Positions 27,794-36,420 of a stretch of 64,000 bases of DNA are shown here, piece after piece (the stretch's first letter is position 1; every line of letters begins with the position of its first letter). Below the pieces are notes generated by a model. The model did not search any database, was not told where the DNA came from, and saw only the letters and a program-made list of their open reading frames with translations. This stretch comes from Microvirga makkahensis (GTDB lineage Bacteria > Pseudomonadota > Alphaproteobacteria > Rhizobiales > Beijerinckiaceae). The position numbers were made by a program, and so were the translations under genes. The stretch spans positions 1 to 64,000 of the forward strand of contig NZ_WURB01000011.1 of NCBI RefSeq assembly GCF_009830105.1. Reading direction: 5' to 3'.

Positions 27794-29026
27794 ATGTCCA
27801 CCTCCGCCCGCATGCCCTGGGGCTTCGTCTCGGCCATGTCTCTGACGCAGCTCGTCTCCTTCGGCACGATCTTCTATGCCTTCGCGCTTTTCGTCGAGCC
27901 CATGGGACAGGAGCTCGGCTGGAGCAAGTCCGAACTGATAGCCGCCTATTCCCTGGCGCTCGGCACCTCCGCCCTTTGCGCCGTGCCGGTCGGGCGGCTC
28001 ATCGATCTGGGCTATGGCCGTGCGGTGATGACCGGCGGCTCCGCCTTGGCGGCCCTGCTCCTGGCGCTCTGGTCGCAGGTCGAGAGCTATCCGGCCTTCG
28101 TTCTCATCTGGGCGGCCATGGGGCTCTCCATGAGCAGCGTGTTCTATGAACCGGGCTTTGCCGTCCTGGCCCGCAGGCTCGGCTTTCTCGCCCGCCGGGG
28201 CATCACCTTCATGACCCTGGTCGGCGGCTTCGCGAGCACCGTTTTCATCCCCCTCACCCACCTGCTCATCGAGCACCTGGGCTGGCGCAACACCCTTCTA
28301 ATCCTCGCCGGACTCAATCTTATCATCTGTGCGACGATTCATTTCATCGCCATTCCTCCGGCCTTGAAAAAGGCTTCTCACCCGGCGAGCGAGCAGCCGC
28401 TCGCGCTTTCGTCCAGCGCCCGCTCCATACTGCTCAGGGCCTCGTTCTGGTGCTTCATCGCCTCCTCGGTTCTCCAGGGCCTCATCGCGGCGGGGCTGCC
28501 GATCCACCTGATTCCGCTGCTCACCGAGAAGGGCTACAGCCTCGAGATGGCCGTCGTTGCCTTTTCCATCATCGGGCCCGCCCAGGTAGCAGGGCGGATG
28601 GCCATGGCGATGGGAGAGCGCGCTTTCGGGATGAAGGGCATCGGCGTCGTGACCTTGAGCCTGGGCGTCCTCGCGTTCGGGTGCCTGCCCTTCCTTTCCC
28701 CAGAATCCTGGCTGGTCGCTCCCTTCGCGGCGCTCTTCGGCGCCTCCAACGGCATGATGACCATCGTCCGCGCCCTGCTGCCTCCCGAGCTGTTCGGCCG
28801 AGAGAACTACGGTGTCATCCAGGGAATGATCGCCATGCCGGTCCGCCTGACCACGGCCAGCGCCCCCTTCCTGTTCGGGGCGCTGTGGGCCTGGTGGGGC
28901 AGCTACACGGGGGTCATGATCCTCTGGTTGAGCTTTTCGGTGGCTTCGCTCGGCTTCTACCTGGCCGTCCTGCTGTTGCTAAAGGGACGTGAAAAGCCTG
29001 AGAATTCGCTTGCGTTAGACGGCTAA
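27794..29026 (+). CDS. MFS transporter
   Basis: A 410-residue major facilitator with about twelve hydrophobic segments; GWSKSELIAAYSLALGTSAL and GRLIDLGYGRAVM match segments 2-3 and the family A-motif. The fold resembles the oxalate/monocarboxylate group (OFA/MCT-like), including FYEPGFAVLARR after segment 4. The substrate is unknown. It stands alone between rhlE (divergent) and glpD, which starts about 55 bases later, so cotranscription with glycerol genes is possible. Confidence 0.88.
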   Translation: MSTSARMPWGFVSAMSLTQLVSFGTIFYAFALFVEPMGQELGWSKSELIAAYSLALGTSALCAVPVGRLIDLGYGRAVMTGGSALAALLLALWSQVESYPAFVLIWAAMGLSMSSVFYEPGFAVLARRLGFLARRGITFMTLVGGFASTVFIPLTHLLIEHLGWRNTLLILAGLNLIICATIHFIAIPPALKKASHPASEQPLALSSSARSILLRASFWCFIASSVLQGLIAAGLPIHLIPLLTEKGYSLEMAVVAFSIIGPAQVAGRMAMAMGERAFGMKGIGVVTLSLGVLAFGCLPFLSPESWLVAPFAALFGASNGMMTIVRALLPPELFGRENYGVIQGMIAMPVRLTTASAPFLFGALWAWWGSYTGVMILWLSFSVASLGFYLAVLLLLKGREKPENSLALDG

Positions 29027-29080
29027 AGAACTCATGTGCCTATTGACTGAAGTGGCTTGGTTTAGAGGAAGACGCGTTCC

Positions 29081-30601
29081 GTGACGGCAGTAACTGATCT
29101 TCTCATCGTCGGCGGCGGCATCAATGGTGCGGGCATCGCCCGCGATGCGGTGGGCCGGGGTCTCTCCGTAGTGCTCTGCGAACAAGGCGACCTGGCAGGC
29201 TACACCTCGTCCGCCTCGACGAAGCTGATCCACGGAGGCTTGCGCTATCTGGAATATTACGAGTTCCGTCTGGTCCGCGAGGCCCTGTTCGAACGCGAGC
29301 GTCTCTTGAACTCCGCCCCCCACATCATCTGGCCCCTGCGTTTCATCCTGCCGCACGAGAAGGGCATCCGGCCGGCCTGGTTCGTGCGCCTGGGCCTCTT
29401 TCTCTACGACCATCTCGCCCCGCGCAAGAAGCTGCCGGGCACGGAAACCATCAACCTGACGAAGCATCCCGCCGGCCAGGGCCTGAAGCCCGGCTTCGAT
29501 ACGGCCTTCGTCTATTCCGACTGCTGGGTCGAGGACAGCCGCATGGTGGCGCTGAACGCCCTCGACGCCTTTGAAAAGGGCGCGGACATCCGCGTGCGCA
29601 CCAAGCTCACCTCCGCCCGCCGCGACGGCAATCTGTGGGTGGCGACTCTTCAGGACGTGGAAACCGGCGCGATTCAGGACCTGCGTACCAAGGTCATCGT
29701 CAATGCGGGCGGGCCGTTCGTGGCCGACGTGCTCAACAGCAAGCTCGGCCTCAACACCACCAAGAACGTGCGCCTCGTGAAGGGCAGCCACATCGTGGTT
29801 CCCAAGCTCTTCGACACGAAGGAAGCCTTCATCCTGCAGAACACCGACAAGCGCATCGTGTTCGCGATCCCTTATCAGGAGAAGTTCACCCTCATCGGCA
29901 CCACCGACATTCCGGTCGAGTCCGTTCCGGACAGGAAGATCGAGATCAGCCCGGAGGAGGTGCAATACCTCTGCAACGTGGTGAACCACTTCTTCAAAAG
30001 CCAAGTCACTCCCGCCGAGGTCGTGTGGAGCTACTCGGGCGTGCGGCCGCTCTTCGACGACGGCTCGTCCAACGCCTCCGCCGTGACCCGCGACTACGTG
30101 TTCGACATGGACGCGCCGCAGGGTCAGGCGCCGGTGCTGTCGATCTTCGGCGGCAAGATCACTACCTTCCGCAAGCTCTCCGAGCATGCGCTCGATGAGC
30201 TCAAGATCTTCTTCCCGGGCATGAAGCCGTCCTGGACGGAGAATGCCAAGATGCCGGGCGGCGACATCCCCGACGCCGATTTCGACAGGTTCTTCGCGGA
30301 CGTGCGCCGGCGCTGGCCTTTCCTGCCCGAGCAGGTGGCGCACCGCCTCGCCCGGGCCTACGGCACGCGCATTGCCGAGCTGCTGGGAGAGGCCAAGTCC
30401 ATGGCCGATCTCGGGGAGGATTTCGGCGCGGGTCTGACCGCGGCCGAGGTCGACTATCTCGTGCGCCGCGAATGGGCGCGCACCGCCGAGGACATCCTGT
30501 GGCGCCGCTCCAAGCTCGGCCTGCACGTGCCGGCTGGCGCTCCGGCCAAGATCGACGCCTATATCGCCAAGCAGCATGCGGCGTCCATCGCGGCCCAGTA
30601 G
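29081..30601 (+). CDS. glpD: Glycerol-3-phosphate dehydrogenase, aerobic
   Basis: A 506-residue FAD enzyme starting at GTG 29081. The FAD-binding motif LIVGGGINGAGIARDAVGRG is at about 8-27, followed by STKLIHGGLRYLE, the substrate-site motif. VWSYSGVRPLFDD and ITTFRKLSEHAL are conserved in GlpD. It oxidises sn-glycerol-3-phosphate to dihydroxyacetone phosphate at the inner membrane and feeds electrons to quinone. It sits directly before glpK, so the pair channels glycerol into central metabolism; no transporter or glpR regulator is in view. Confidence 0.95.
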   Translation: MTAVTDLLIVGGGINGAGIARDAVGRGLSVVLCEQGDLAGYTSSASTKLIHGGLRYLEYYEFRLVREALFERERLLNSAPHIIWPLRFILPHEKGIRPAWFVRLGLFLYDHLAPRKKLPGTETINLTKHPAGQGLKPGFDTAFVYSDCWVEDSRMVALNALDAFEKGADIRVRTKLTSARRDGNLWVATLQDVETGAIQDLRTKVIVNAGGPFVADVLNSKLGLNTTKNVRLVKGSHIVVPKLFDTKEAFILQNTDKRIVFAIPYQEKFTLIGTTDIPVESVPDRKIEISPEEVQYLCNVVNHFFKSQVTPAEVVWSYSGVRPLFDDGSSNASAVTRDYVFDMDAPQGQAPVLSIFGGKITTFRKLSEHALDELKIFFPGMKPSWTENAKMPGGDIPDADFDRFFADVRRRWPFLPEQVAHRLARAYGTRIAELLGEAKSMADLGEDFGAGLTAAEVDYLVRREWARTAEDILWRRSKLGLHVPAGAPAKIDAYIAKQHAASIAAQ

Positions 30602-30619
30602 CACTCGGAAGGCATGCCC

Positions 30620-32116
<1,497 letters not shown>

Positions 32117-32164
32117 ACACGGGAAGGCTGCGGCCCCTGGGGCCGCCCCTCCATCCCCATGAGG

Positions 32165-32587
32165 TCAGGCGCTGAGAGCGGCGCGGATCCTTTCAGCGTG
32201 CGCGGCCAGCACGTCGTTGGCCTCCATCTGACCCGTATGCGGCTTCAAGGGAACCCCCTCGAAACGCGGGATGACGTGGACATGGAGATGAAACACCACC
32301 TGCCCGCCCGCGCTCTCGTTGAACTGCTGGATCGTCAGCCCGTCGGCGGCAAAGGCCTCCTTCGCCGCGCGGGCCACGACCTGGACGGATTTCGCGAGTT
32401 CCGCAAGATCTTCGGGCTCCGCGTCGAGAATATTGCGGGCCTTCGCCTTGGGGATGACGAGCACATGCCCCTCGCCCCGAGGCATGATGTCCATGAAGGC
32501 CAGCACGCGCTCGGTCTCGTAGACCTTGTGGCACGGCAACTCGCCTCTCAGGATCTTCGCGAACACGTTGTCGTCGTCGTAGGTCAT
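32165..32587 (-). CDS. HIT family nucleotide hydrolase
   Basis: A 140-residue protein with the histidine-triad motif HLHVHVIP (H100, H102, H104) and the usual N-terminal NVFAKILRGELPCHKVYE. The start at 32587 is preceded on the minus strand by GGGAGGGCAGG, a good ribosome site; the longer frame to 32653 is unlikely. HIT proteins hydrolyse nucleoside phosphoramidates or dinucleoside polyphosphates, and this one is of the HinT-like branch. It may process aminoacyl-adenylates. Confidence 0.93.
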   Translation of the reverse strand: MTYDDDNVFAKILRGELPCHKVYETERVLAFMDIMPRGEGHVLVIPKAKARNILDAEPEDLAELAKSVQVVARAAKEAFAADGLTIQQFNESAGGQVVFHLHVHVIPRFEGVPLKPHTGQMEANDVLAAHAERIRAALSA

Positions 32588-33154
32588 CCTGCCCTCCCAT
32601 CGTTCACGGCCGGTGTGTCTCATAAACCGGGCCCATCGTGCAATCACTCCCATCGGACATGTTGAAACCAGCCGGATCCCTGGACTTCACGGAAGAAAGC
32701 CTCGGAGGCGCAATCACAGGTTTGAGTCAATCGGGGCTTGGGAGAGAAATCTCAGAGTCAAACCTGAACGGCTCCATAGTCGCGTAGAAACGTCCGTAGA
32801 ATATTGGATGTGCATCACGCCTGATGTTAACGCCGCTTCGACAATCCGGAAACTTGTAGAGCCGTGTTCTAGACTCAAAGGACGGAAAATATTTATACGG
32901 TACTCGCATTAACTTCTTAAATATAATTGCCAAGACACTCCAGCCTTCCCACTTGTCGCACCCCACACCAGCAAGGGTACAAACAACAGAGCGCCTCCAT
33001 TATTTAAGCGTGGCAATCAAAACGGAAAACCTTCTTCGATCGAACTGCTTTTTTTCATAAAAATTTTTTGCAAAGGTTCCACCTTCCTCCTCGGAACCAT
33101 CGAATTAGCGAACGGTTGTTCAACCACGAACATCATTGGTCAAGGAGGCTTAAG
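32588..33154. other. AT-rich gene-free region upstream of the KGG stress gene
   Basis: No convincing gene lies here. The central part, about 32880-33080, is clearly richer in A and T than the flanks, including TAAATATAATTGCC and CTTTTTTTCATAAAAATTTTTTG. It ends in the putative stress promoter of the KGG gene. Two short open frames (32613-32912 plus, 32727-32966 minus) have no recognisable content. Confidence 0.5.
33093..33117 (+). promoter_or_regulatory. Near-match EcfG-type promoter for the KGG gene
   Basis: GGAAC at 33093-33097, then 16 bases, then GGTT at 33114-33117, one base off the CGTT consensus. It lies 38 bases upstream of a gene whose family is often stress-induced, so weak control by EcfG is plausible. 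Confidence 0.35.
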
Positions 33155-33349
33155 ATGGCGCCAAGTGGTTCGACTTCGAAGCGCGGTTTCGCATCCATGG
33201 ATTCGGACCGCCAACGTGAAATTGCAAGTAAAGGCGGCAAAAGCGTCCCCGCCGAGAAGCGCTCCTTCTCGCAGGATCGCGAGCTCGCCTCGGAGGCTGG
33301 CCGCAAAGGCGGTCAGGCATCGGGCAATACCCGCGGCAATCAGGAATAG
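33155..33349 (+). CDS. KGG-repeat stress-induced hydrophilic protein
   Basis: A 64-residue, highly hydrophilic protein with repeats RGFASMDSDRQREIASKGGK and RELASEAGRKGGQA, the KGG or Con-10/GsiB type associated with desiccation and starvation. ATG 33155 follows AAGGAGG at 33142-33148. A strong terminator follows at 33370-33400, so it is a single-gene unit. Its position at the edge of the stress island and its near-match promoter suggest EcfG control. Confidence 0.85.
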   Translation: MAPSGSTSKRGFASMDSDRQREIASKGGKSVPAEKRSFSQDRELASEAGRKGGQASGNTRGNQE

Positions 33350-33369
33350 CGACAGTAAATTCCATGCCA

Positions 33370-33400
33370 AAAGGGGCCGCCCAGCGGCCCCTTTATTTTT
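33370..33400. terminator. Rho-independent terminator after the KGG gene
   Basis: AAAGGGGCCGC, loop CCA, then GCGGCCCCTTTATTTTT. It ends the KGG transcript on the plus strand and, with its A run, could also serve the minus-strand gene at 33523-34137. Confidence 0.82.
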
Positions 33401-33522
33401 GTCTCGCGGGAAGCGCCGGAGCCGTTTCCGTTGACGCAGAGCCGACCCTCTCCTCTGGCTCGCCCCGTCCTTGGGCGGCAAGCCGGAGCCGCTTGGCAAA
33501 ATATCTTCTGAGGTTTCCGAGG

Positions 33523-34137
33523 TCAGAGGCCGAAATGCCGCCCGGGCTTGCCCGTGGCCTCGACGACAGCTTCCAGTTGCCCGTTCCCGACCCCGGCCAC
33601 AGCCCTGAATTCAGTCAAGGACGGCACCGTAAAGACGATGATCCCGAGGTCGATTTGTCGTGCGAGCTCCCCGGCCAGCGCGGACATGAGTTCCAGCGGC
33701 GAGAGTCCCAAGAGGGCGGCCGCCTCTCTGGCCACCTCCGAACCGGGCTGTCGCGATGCCCCGATCAGGGTCATGAGGCAATACTCATCGCGCGTGCCGT
33801 AGCGAGACCCGACCGGGCGATGGTCGAAGGCCGTCCCCCGCTGGCGCGTCAGGGCGAAGGCAAGCAGCAGGGCATCGGACACGATCCCCTTGGCAGCACC
33901 GGGCTGCACATAGGTCGCCAACCCCCGCTCGGGGCCATCGAGAAGGGCGAGATCATACTGATCGTCCAGGCTGCCGATGGATCGAAAGACGTCGATCACA
34001 GGCACGGCGCTGGGATGAAAGAGAAAGGCAATAGGATTGTGCCCAACGGGATTTACGAATGCTTCGGTCATCAAACGAACAAGCCTGAAACGCTGGTGAA
34101 TTCTAAAGATGCCGCTGAACGCCTGGAGCCAGTCCAC
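33523..34137 (-). CDS. Hypothetical protein
   Basis: A 204-residue open frame that I do not recognise. An internal ATG at 34071 (MTEAFVNPVGHNPIAFLFHP) is a plausible alternative start and would remove the overlap with the small upstream gene. The body is mixed alpha/beta without signal peptide or membrane segment, with ARQIDLGIIVFTVPS near the C-terminus. It lies downstream of a 78-residue gene with a perfect EcfG promoter and may belong to the same stress transcript. Confidence 0.6.
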   Translation of the reverse strand: MDWLQAFSGIFRIHQRFRLVRLMTEAFVNPVGHNPIAFLFHPSAVPVIDVFRSIGSLDDQYDLALLDGPERGLATYVQPGAAKGIVSDALLLAFALTRQRGTAFDHRPVGSRYGTRDEYCLMTLIGASRQPGSEVAREAAALLGLSPLELMSALAGELARQIDLGIIVFTVPSLTEFRAVAGVGNGQLEAVVEATGKPGRHFGL

Positions 34138-34339
34138 GGGACCAGGCCTGAACGACGAGGCGCCGCCGCAACATGAGGGGGCATATCACCTCGTCCTGTT
34201 GATGATCGTGCACGATCCCGCTCAACATCCAGGCAACGTTCGGCTTCTCGCGGGGGGAGGAACTCGAGGCGAGCCGGGAGAATTCGTCGGGCAGTTCCTC
34301 CTGGCACAAGGCCGCATCCATCTCGTTGGTCGCCGTCAT
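34103..34339 (-). CDS. Small hypothetical protein under an EcfG-type promoter
   Basis: A 78-residue frame beginning MTATNEMDAALCQEELPDEF. The ATG at 34339 is preceded by GGAGACGACG, a fair ribosome site, and a perfect EcfG promoter lies 30 bases further upstream. No family is recognised. It overlaps the 5' end of the next gene by up to 35 bases if the longer start is used there. The promoter position is the main reason to regard it as real. Confidence 0.5.
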   Translation of the reverse strand: MTATNEMDAALCQEELPDEFSRLASSSSPREKPNVAWMLSGIVHDHQQDEVICPLMLRRRLVVQAWSRGLAPGVQRHL

Positions 34340-34368
34340 CGTCGTCTCCGCATCTATCTCGGCGAGAG

Positions 34369-34394
34369 AACGTGCCCGGAAGGGACCCGGTTCC
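34369..34394 (-). promoter_or_regulatory. EcfG promoter (minus) for the 78-residue gene
   Basis: On the minus strand: GGAAC (34394-34390), 17-base spacer, CGTT (34372-34369). An exact match to the GSR sigma consensus, 30 bases before the ATG at 34339. Confidence 0.72.
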
Positions 34395-34447
34395 TCACGA
34401 CGCGGCGAGTTCAGTTTGAAGAGCGATCCGCTCTCTCAAAGAAATTC

Positions 34448-34472
34448 GGAACATCCGCCCAGCCTCGGCGTT
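34448..34472 (+). promoter_or_regulatory. EcfG promoter (plus) for candidate small RNA 2
   Basis: GGAAC at 34448-34452, 16-base spacer, CGTT at 34469-34472. An exact match; no protein gene follows on the plus strand before the terminator at 34515-34548. Confidence 0.7.
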
Positions 34473-34478
34473 GTATGA

Positions 34479-34548
34479 GCAACCGGTTCGAATGCCCCCT
34501 CGAACTGGCACCCTAAAAGGCGCAGTCACCTCGTGACTGCGCCTTTTT
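34479..34548 (+). ncRNA. Candidate GSR-controlled small RNA 2 (C-rich loop)
   Basis: A predicted transcript of about 70 bases starts just after the EcfG -10 element and runs to a strong terminator. Its 5' part folds into a nine-pair stem (34483-34491 with 34500-34508, including one G-U pair) that exposes the eight-base loop AUGCCCCC. A C-rich apical loop that can pair with Shine-Dalgarno regions is the hallmark of many alphaproteobacterial small RNAs, including the GSR-controlled GsrN of Caulobacter. A mini frame MSNRFECPLELAP starts at 34475, before the expected transcription start, so it is probably not translated. Transcription is inferred, not seen. Confidence 0.5.
34515..34548. terminator. 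Strong bidirectional terminator
   Basis: AAAAGGCGCAGTCAC, loop CTC, GTGACTGCGCCTTTTT: a 15-pair stem with T runs on both strands. It ends candidate small RNA 2 on plus and the PRC-barrel gene on minus. Confidence 0.88.
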
Positions 34549-34626
34549 GTTCTGGATCCCGTCCGTCCTGAAAACGGCGCCCCGGTGGATCAGGGCGCCG
34601 CGGATCGGCAGAGCCGGCGGTGGAGA

Positions 34627-35352
34627 TTACTGCTGGTTGGCGCCGCCGCCCGCACCGGTCGTACCTGTGGTCGAGCCGCCTCCATTGCCTTCGCCATCGG
34701 CCTTGAAGGCCGGAGCCGCCTGAAGTTCGGCCTTGGTCATCCGGAGGATCACACGTTCCGGCTCATTGGACGAGGCCGCATTGCCGCCCTCTGCCGAAGC
34801 GTTGTTGGTGGCCATGTTCGAGTTCGGCGTGCCGCCCGTCGCCGTCGAACCGGTGGTCGCTACATTGCCGCCCCCGCTGCTGTTGTCCATGGCGTTCGCC
34901 TGCTGGCTGCTGGCGAATTCCAGGGACTTGAACGGAACGGCCACATCCTTTTCGCCAATTCCCAGGAAGCCGCCGACGCCCACCACGACGGCCATGACCT
35001 GGCCGTTGCGGTCCACGATCACGTCATTGATGTCGCCGATCGACTCGTTGTTGGCGCTAACGACGCGGGTCCCGATCAGATCGGACGCCATCACCTGGCT
35101 CGCCTGCATCTGGGTCATGAACTGGCCCTGCGATCCGCCGCCCTGGTTCATTGCGGACGAGCCGGCGGACGGAGAGGTCGTGGATGAGGAGCCGGCTGCG
35201 CCGGGCTGCATCGCGGGTGATCCCGAGGTCGTCGAGCCGGATCCCGAAGCCGTCGGGCGGTCGGTCGGCGCGGAGGGCGAGGTCTGGGCGAAGGCGGGCG
35301 CAGCCGCGAAAGCCGTCACGACGAGGCAAGCTGCCATATGCTTCTTCAGCAT
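34627..35352 (-). CDS. Exported PRC-barrel domain protein
   Basis: A 241-residue protein with signal peptide MLKKHMAACLVVTAFAAAPA, cleavage near AFAQ. I choose the ATG at 35352 because AGGAG lies 11 bases upstream. After a Ser/Gly/Pro/Thr-rich linker, a PRC-barrel follows: MASDLIGTRVVSANNESIGD, INDVIVDRNGQVMAVVVGVG, then GIGEKDVAVPFKSLEF. The rest is Asn/Gly-rich. Periplasmic PRC-barrel proteins of this kind are common in Hyphomicrobiales stress regulons; the molecular role is unknown. A perfect EcfG promoter sits 60 bases upstream. Confidence 0.85.
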   Translation of the reverse strand: MLKKHMAACLVVTAFAAAPAFAQTSPSAPTDRPTASGSGSTTSGSPAMQPGAAGSSSTTSPSAGSSAMNQGGGSQGQFMTQMQASQVMASDLIGTRVVSANNESIGDINDVIVDRNGQVMAVVVGVGGFLGIGEKDVAVPFKSLEFASSQQANAMDNSSGGGNVATTGSTATGGTPNSNMATNNASAEGGNAASSNEPERVILRMTKAELQAAPAFKADGEGNGGGSTTGTTGAGGGANQQ

Positions 35353-35411
35353 CGTGATATTCTCCTGAATGTTCATTGAATCGCGATATGCGCCAAAATG
35401 CGCGAGAGGAA

Positions 35412-35437
35412 AACGCGCCATCCCACGCACACGTTCC
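35412..35437 (-). promoter_or_regulatory. EcfG promoter for the PRC-barrel gene
   Basis: On the minus strand: GGAAC (35437-35433), 17-base spacer, CGTT (35415-35412), exact consensus, 60 bases before the start codon. Confidence 0.75.
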
Positions 35438-35604
35438 ATTCGCATATGTATTCCTACCATAACGCTCTGGAATATACTTAGGTGCGCAAAGATGAATACT
35501 TATTCATCTAACAACAAAAGGGCAATCAGACCATTTTCGACAGGCGGCCCGTATTGTATTTAAAGCGAGCGGAACATCCATGATCCGTCCCGCTCTCGGA
35601 GAGT

Positions 35605-36120
35605 TCAGGATAAGGGCCGATCCAGCAGGGCGAGGCAGAGACTCGGCATTCTGTTCGCGCTGGCGCTCGCCAGAGGGCTCACATCGCCCATGCACCCGAC
35701 CGGGAGCTTGCGTTTCGGCTTGCGGGGCCCGTCTCGCCCTTCCCGGGTCGCGGGCGTGTCCTGGCGGGCCGGATTGCGGAACTCCTCGTTCGTTGCCAGG
35801 ACTGGAATCTCGGTATTCTTCGAAACCGTCGTCATGCCGGACCTTGGATCGGAGCGGTAGAGCACCTCTCCGTCATCGCCTCGCAGGATCACGGTCGCAT
35901 GGGTCAGCCCGACGATCTCCACGATGGACACGCTCATCCTGTCCTCCGCCGCACGGGCAATCATCAGCCGGTCGCCTTTGGGCGCCGCCCGATCCTCGAT
36001 CTGCGCCGCCCTCAGCAGGGAAGATCCGAGAGAGGAGATCCCTGAATCCGCAAAGGCGATGCCGGCGGCCAGCATGGCTGCTCCGGTCACGATGCCAAAT
36101 CTCGTGGAGGTGAGGAGCAT
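35605..36120 (-). CDS. Hypothetical exported protein under EcfG control
   Basis: A 171-residue protein starting at the ATG at 36120, preceded by GGGAGACGGGA; the longer frame to 36210 would cross the promoter. The N-terminus MLLTSTRFGIVTGAAMLAAG is a signal peptide or anchor. SIVEIVGLTHATVILRGDDG and VLYRSDPRSGMTTVSKNTEI are the most regular parts, followed by a basic Pro-rich tail. No family recognised. A perfect EcfG promoter lies 41 bases upstream. Confidence 0.72.
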   Translation of the reverse strand: MLLTSTRFGIVTGAAMLAAGIAFADSGISSLGSSLLRAAQIEDRAAPKGDRLMIARAAEDRMSVSIVEIVGLTHATVILRGDDGEVLYRSDPRSGMTTVSKNTEIPVLATNEEFRNPARQDTPATREGRDGPRKPKRKLPVGCMGDVSPLASASANRMPSLCLALLDRPLS

Positions 36121-36160
36121 TCCCGTCTCCCTGCTGCTTAGCTCAACCATTCGAGAAAAC

Positions 36161-36185
36161 AACGCGACCTTATCTTTGATGTTCC
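36161..36185 (-). promoter_or_regulatory. EcfG promoter for the 171-residue exported protein
   Basis: On the minus strand: GGAAC (36185-36181), 16-base spacer, CGTT (36164-36161), exact consensus. Confidence 0.75.
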
Positions 36186-36221
36186 GGCGCATCTTCGACA
36201 GGAAAATCAAAGAAAAAAGCT

Positions 36222-36247
36222 GGAACCTTTATTTTGCGAGGAGCGTT
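36222..36247 (+). promoter_or_regulatory. EcfG promoter (plus) for candidate small RNA 1
   Basis: GGAAC at 36222-36226, 17-base spacer, CGTT at 36244-36247. Exact consensus facing a gene-free stretch that ends in a terminator about 90 bases later. Confidence 0.75.
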
Positions 36248-36254
36248 CTTTAAG

Positions 36255-36335
36255 CACCGGCCTCCTGGTCCTCCCCGCATTCCCCTTGTGCATTGGCCGG
36301 CACCTATAGACGGGCTTCGATGCCCGTCTTTTTTT
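36255..36335 (+). ncRNA. Candidate GSR-controlled small RNA 1 (multiple C-rich motifs)
   Basis: The interval from the expected start (about 36255) to the U tract of the terminator is about 80 bases and holds no ATG. A six-pair stem CCGGCC (36257-36262) with GGCCGG (36295-36300) can enclose a 32-base loop carrying UCCU, UCCUCCCC and UUCCCC, that is, several anti-Shine-Dalgarno-like stretches. An alternative local hairpin GUGC/GCAC (36288-36303) is possible. It lies immediately beyond the 3' end of phyR on the opposite strand. Together these are the features of a trans-acting stress small RNA; expression is inferred. Confidence 0.55.
36308..36335 (+). terminator. Rho-independent terminator of candidate small RNA 1
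   Basis: AGACGGGC, loop TTCGAT, GCCCGTCT, then a run of seven to eight T. There is no matching T run on the minus strand, so it is specific to plus-strand transcription although no plus-strand protein gene precedes it. Confidence 0.85.
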
Positions 36336-36357
36336 GTTCCGATTACAACGTGACAAA

Positions 36358-36383
36358 AGAAAAGCCCGGCTCGGAAGCCGGGC
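36358..36383 (-). terminator. Rho-independent terminator of phyR
   Basis: On the minus strand GCCCGGC, loop TTCCGA, GCCGGGC, then CTTTTCTTTTG. It lies 38 bases after the phyR stop and separates it from the plus-strand small RNA terminator. Confidence 0.8.
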
Positions 36384-36420
36384 GAATACTTAGCCATAAT
36401 GGGGCGGCTGGGATGGCGCC

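Noticed and set aside
32613..32966. Short open frames on both strands in the gap after the HIT gene
   Set aside because: No recognisable motif and no ribosome site, and they overlap each other in an AT-rich non-coding stretch.
34475..34516. A 13-residue mini frame (MSNRFECPLELAP) in candidate small RNA 2
   Set aside because: Its ATG lies only three bases after the -10 box, before the expected transcription start, and it has no ribosome site.
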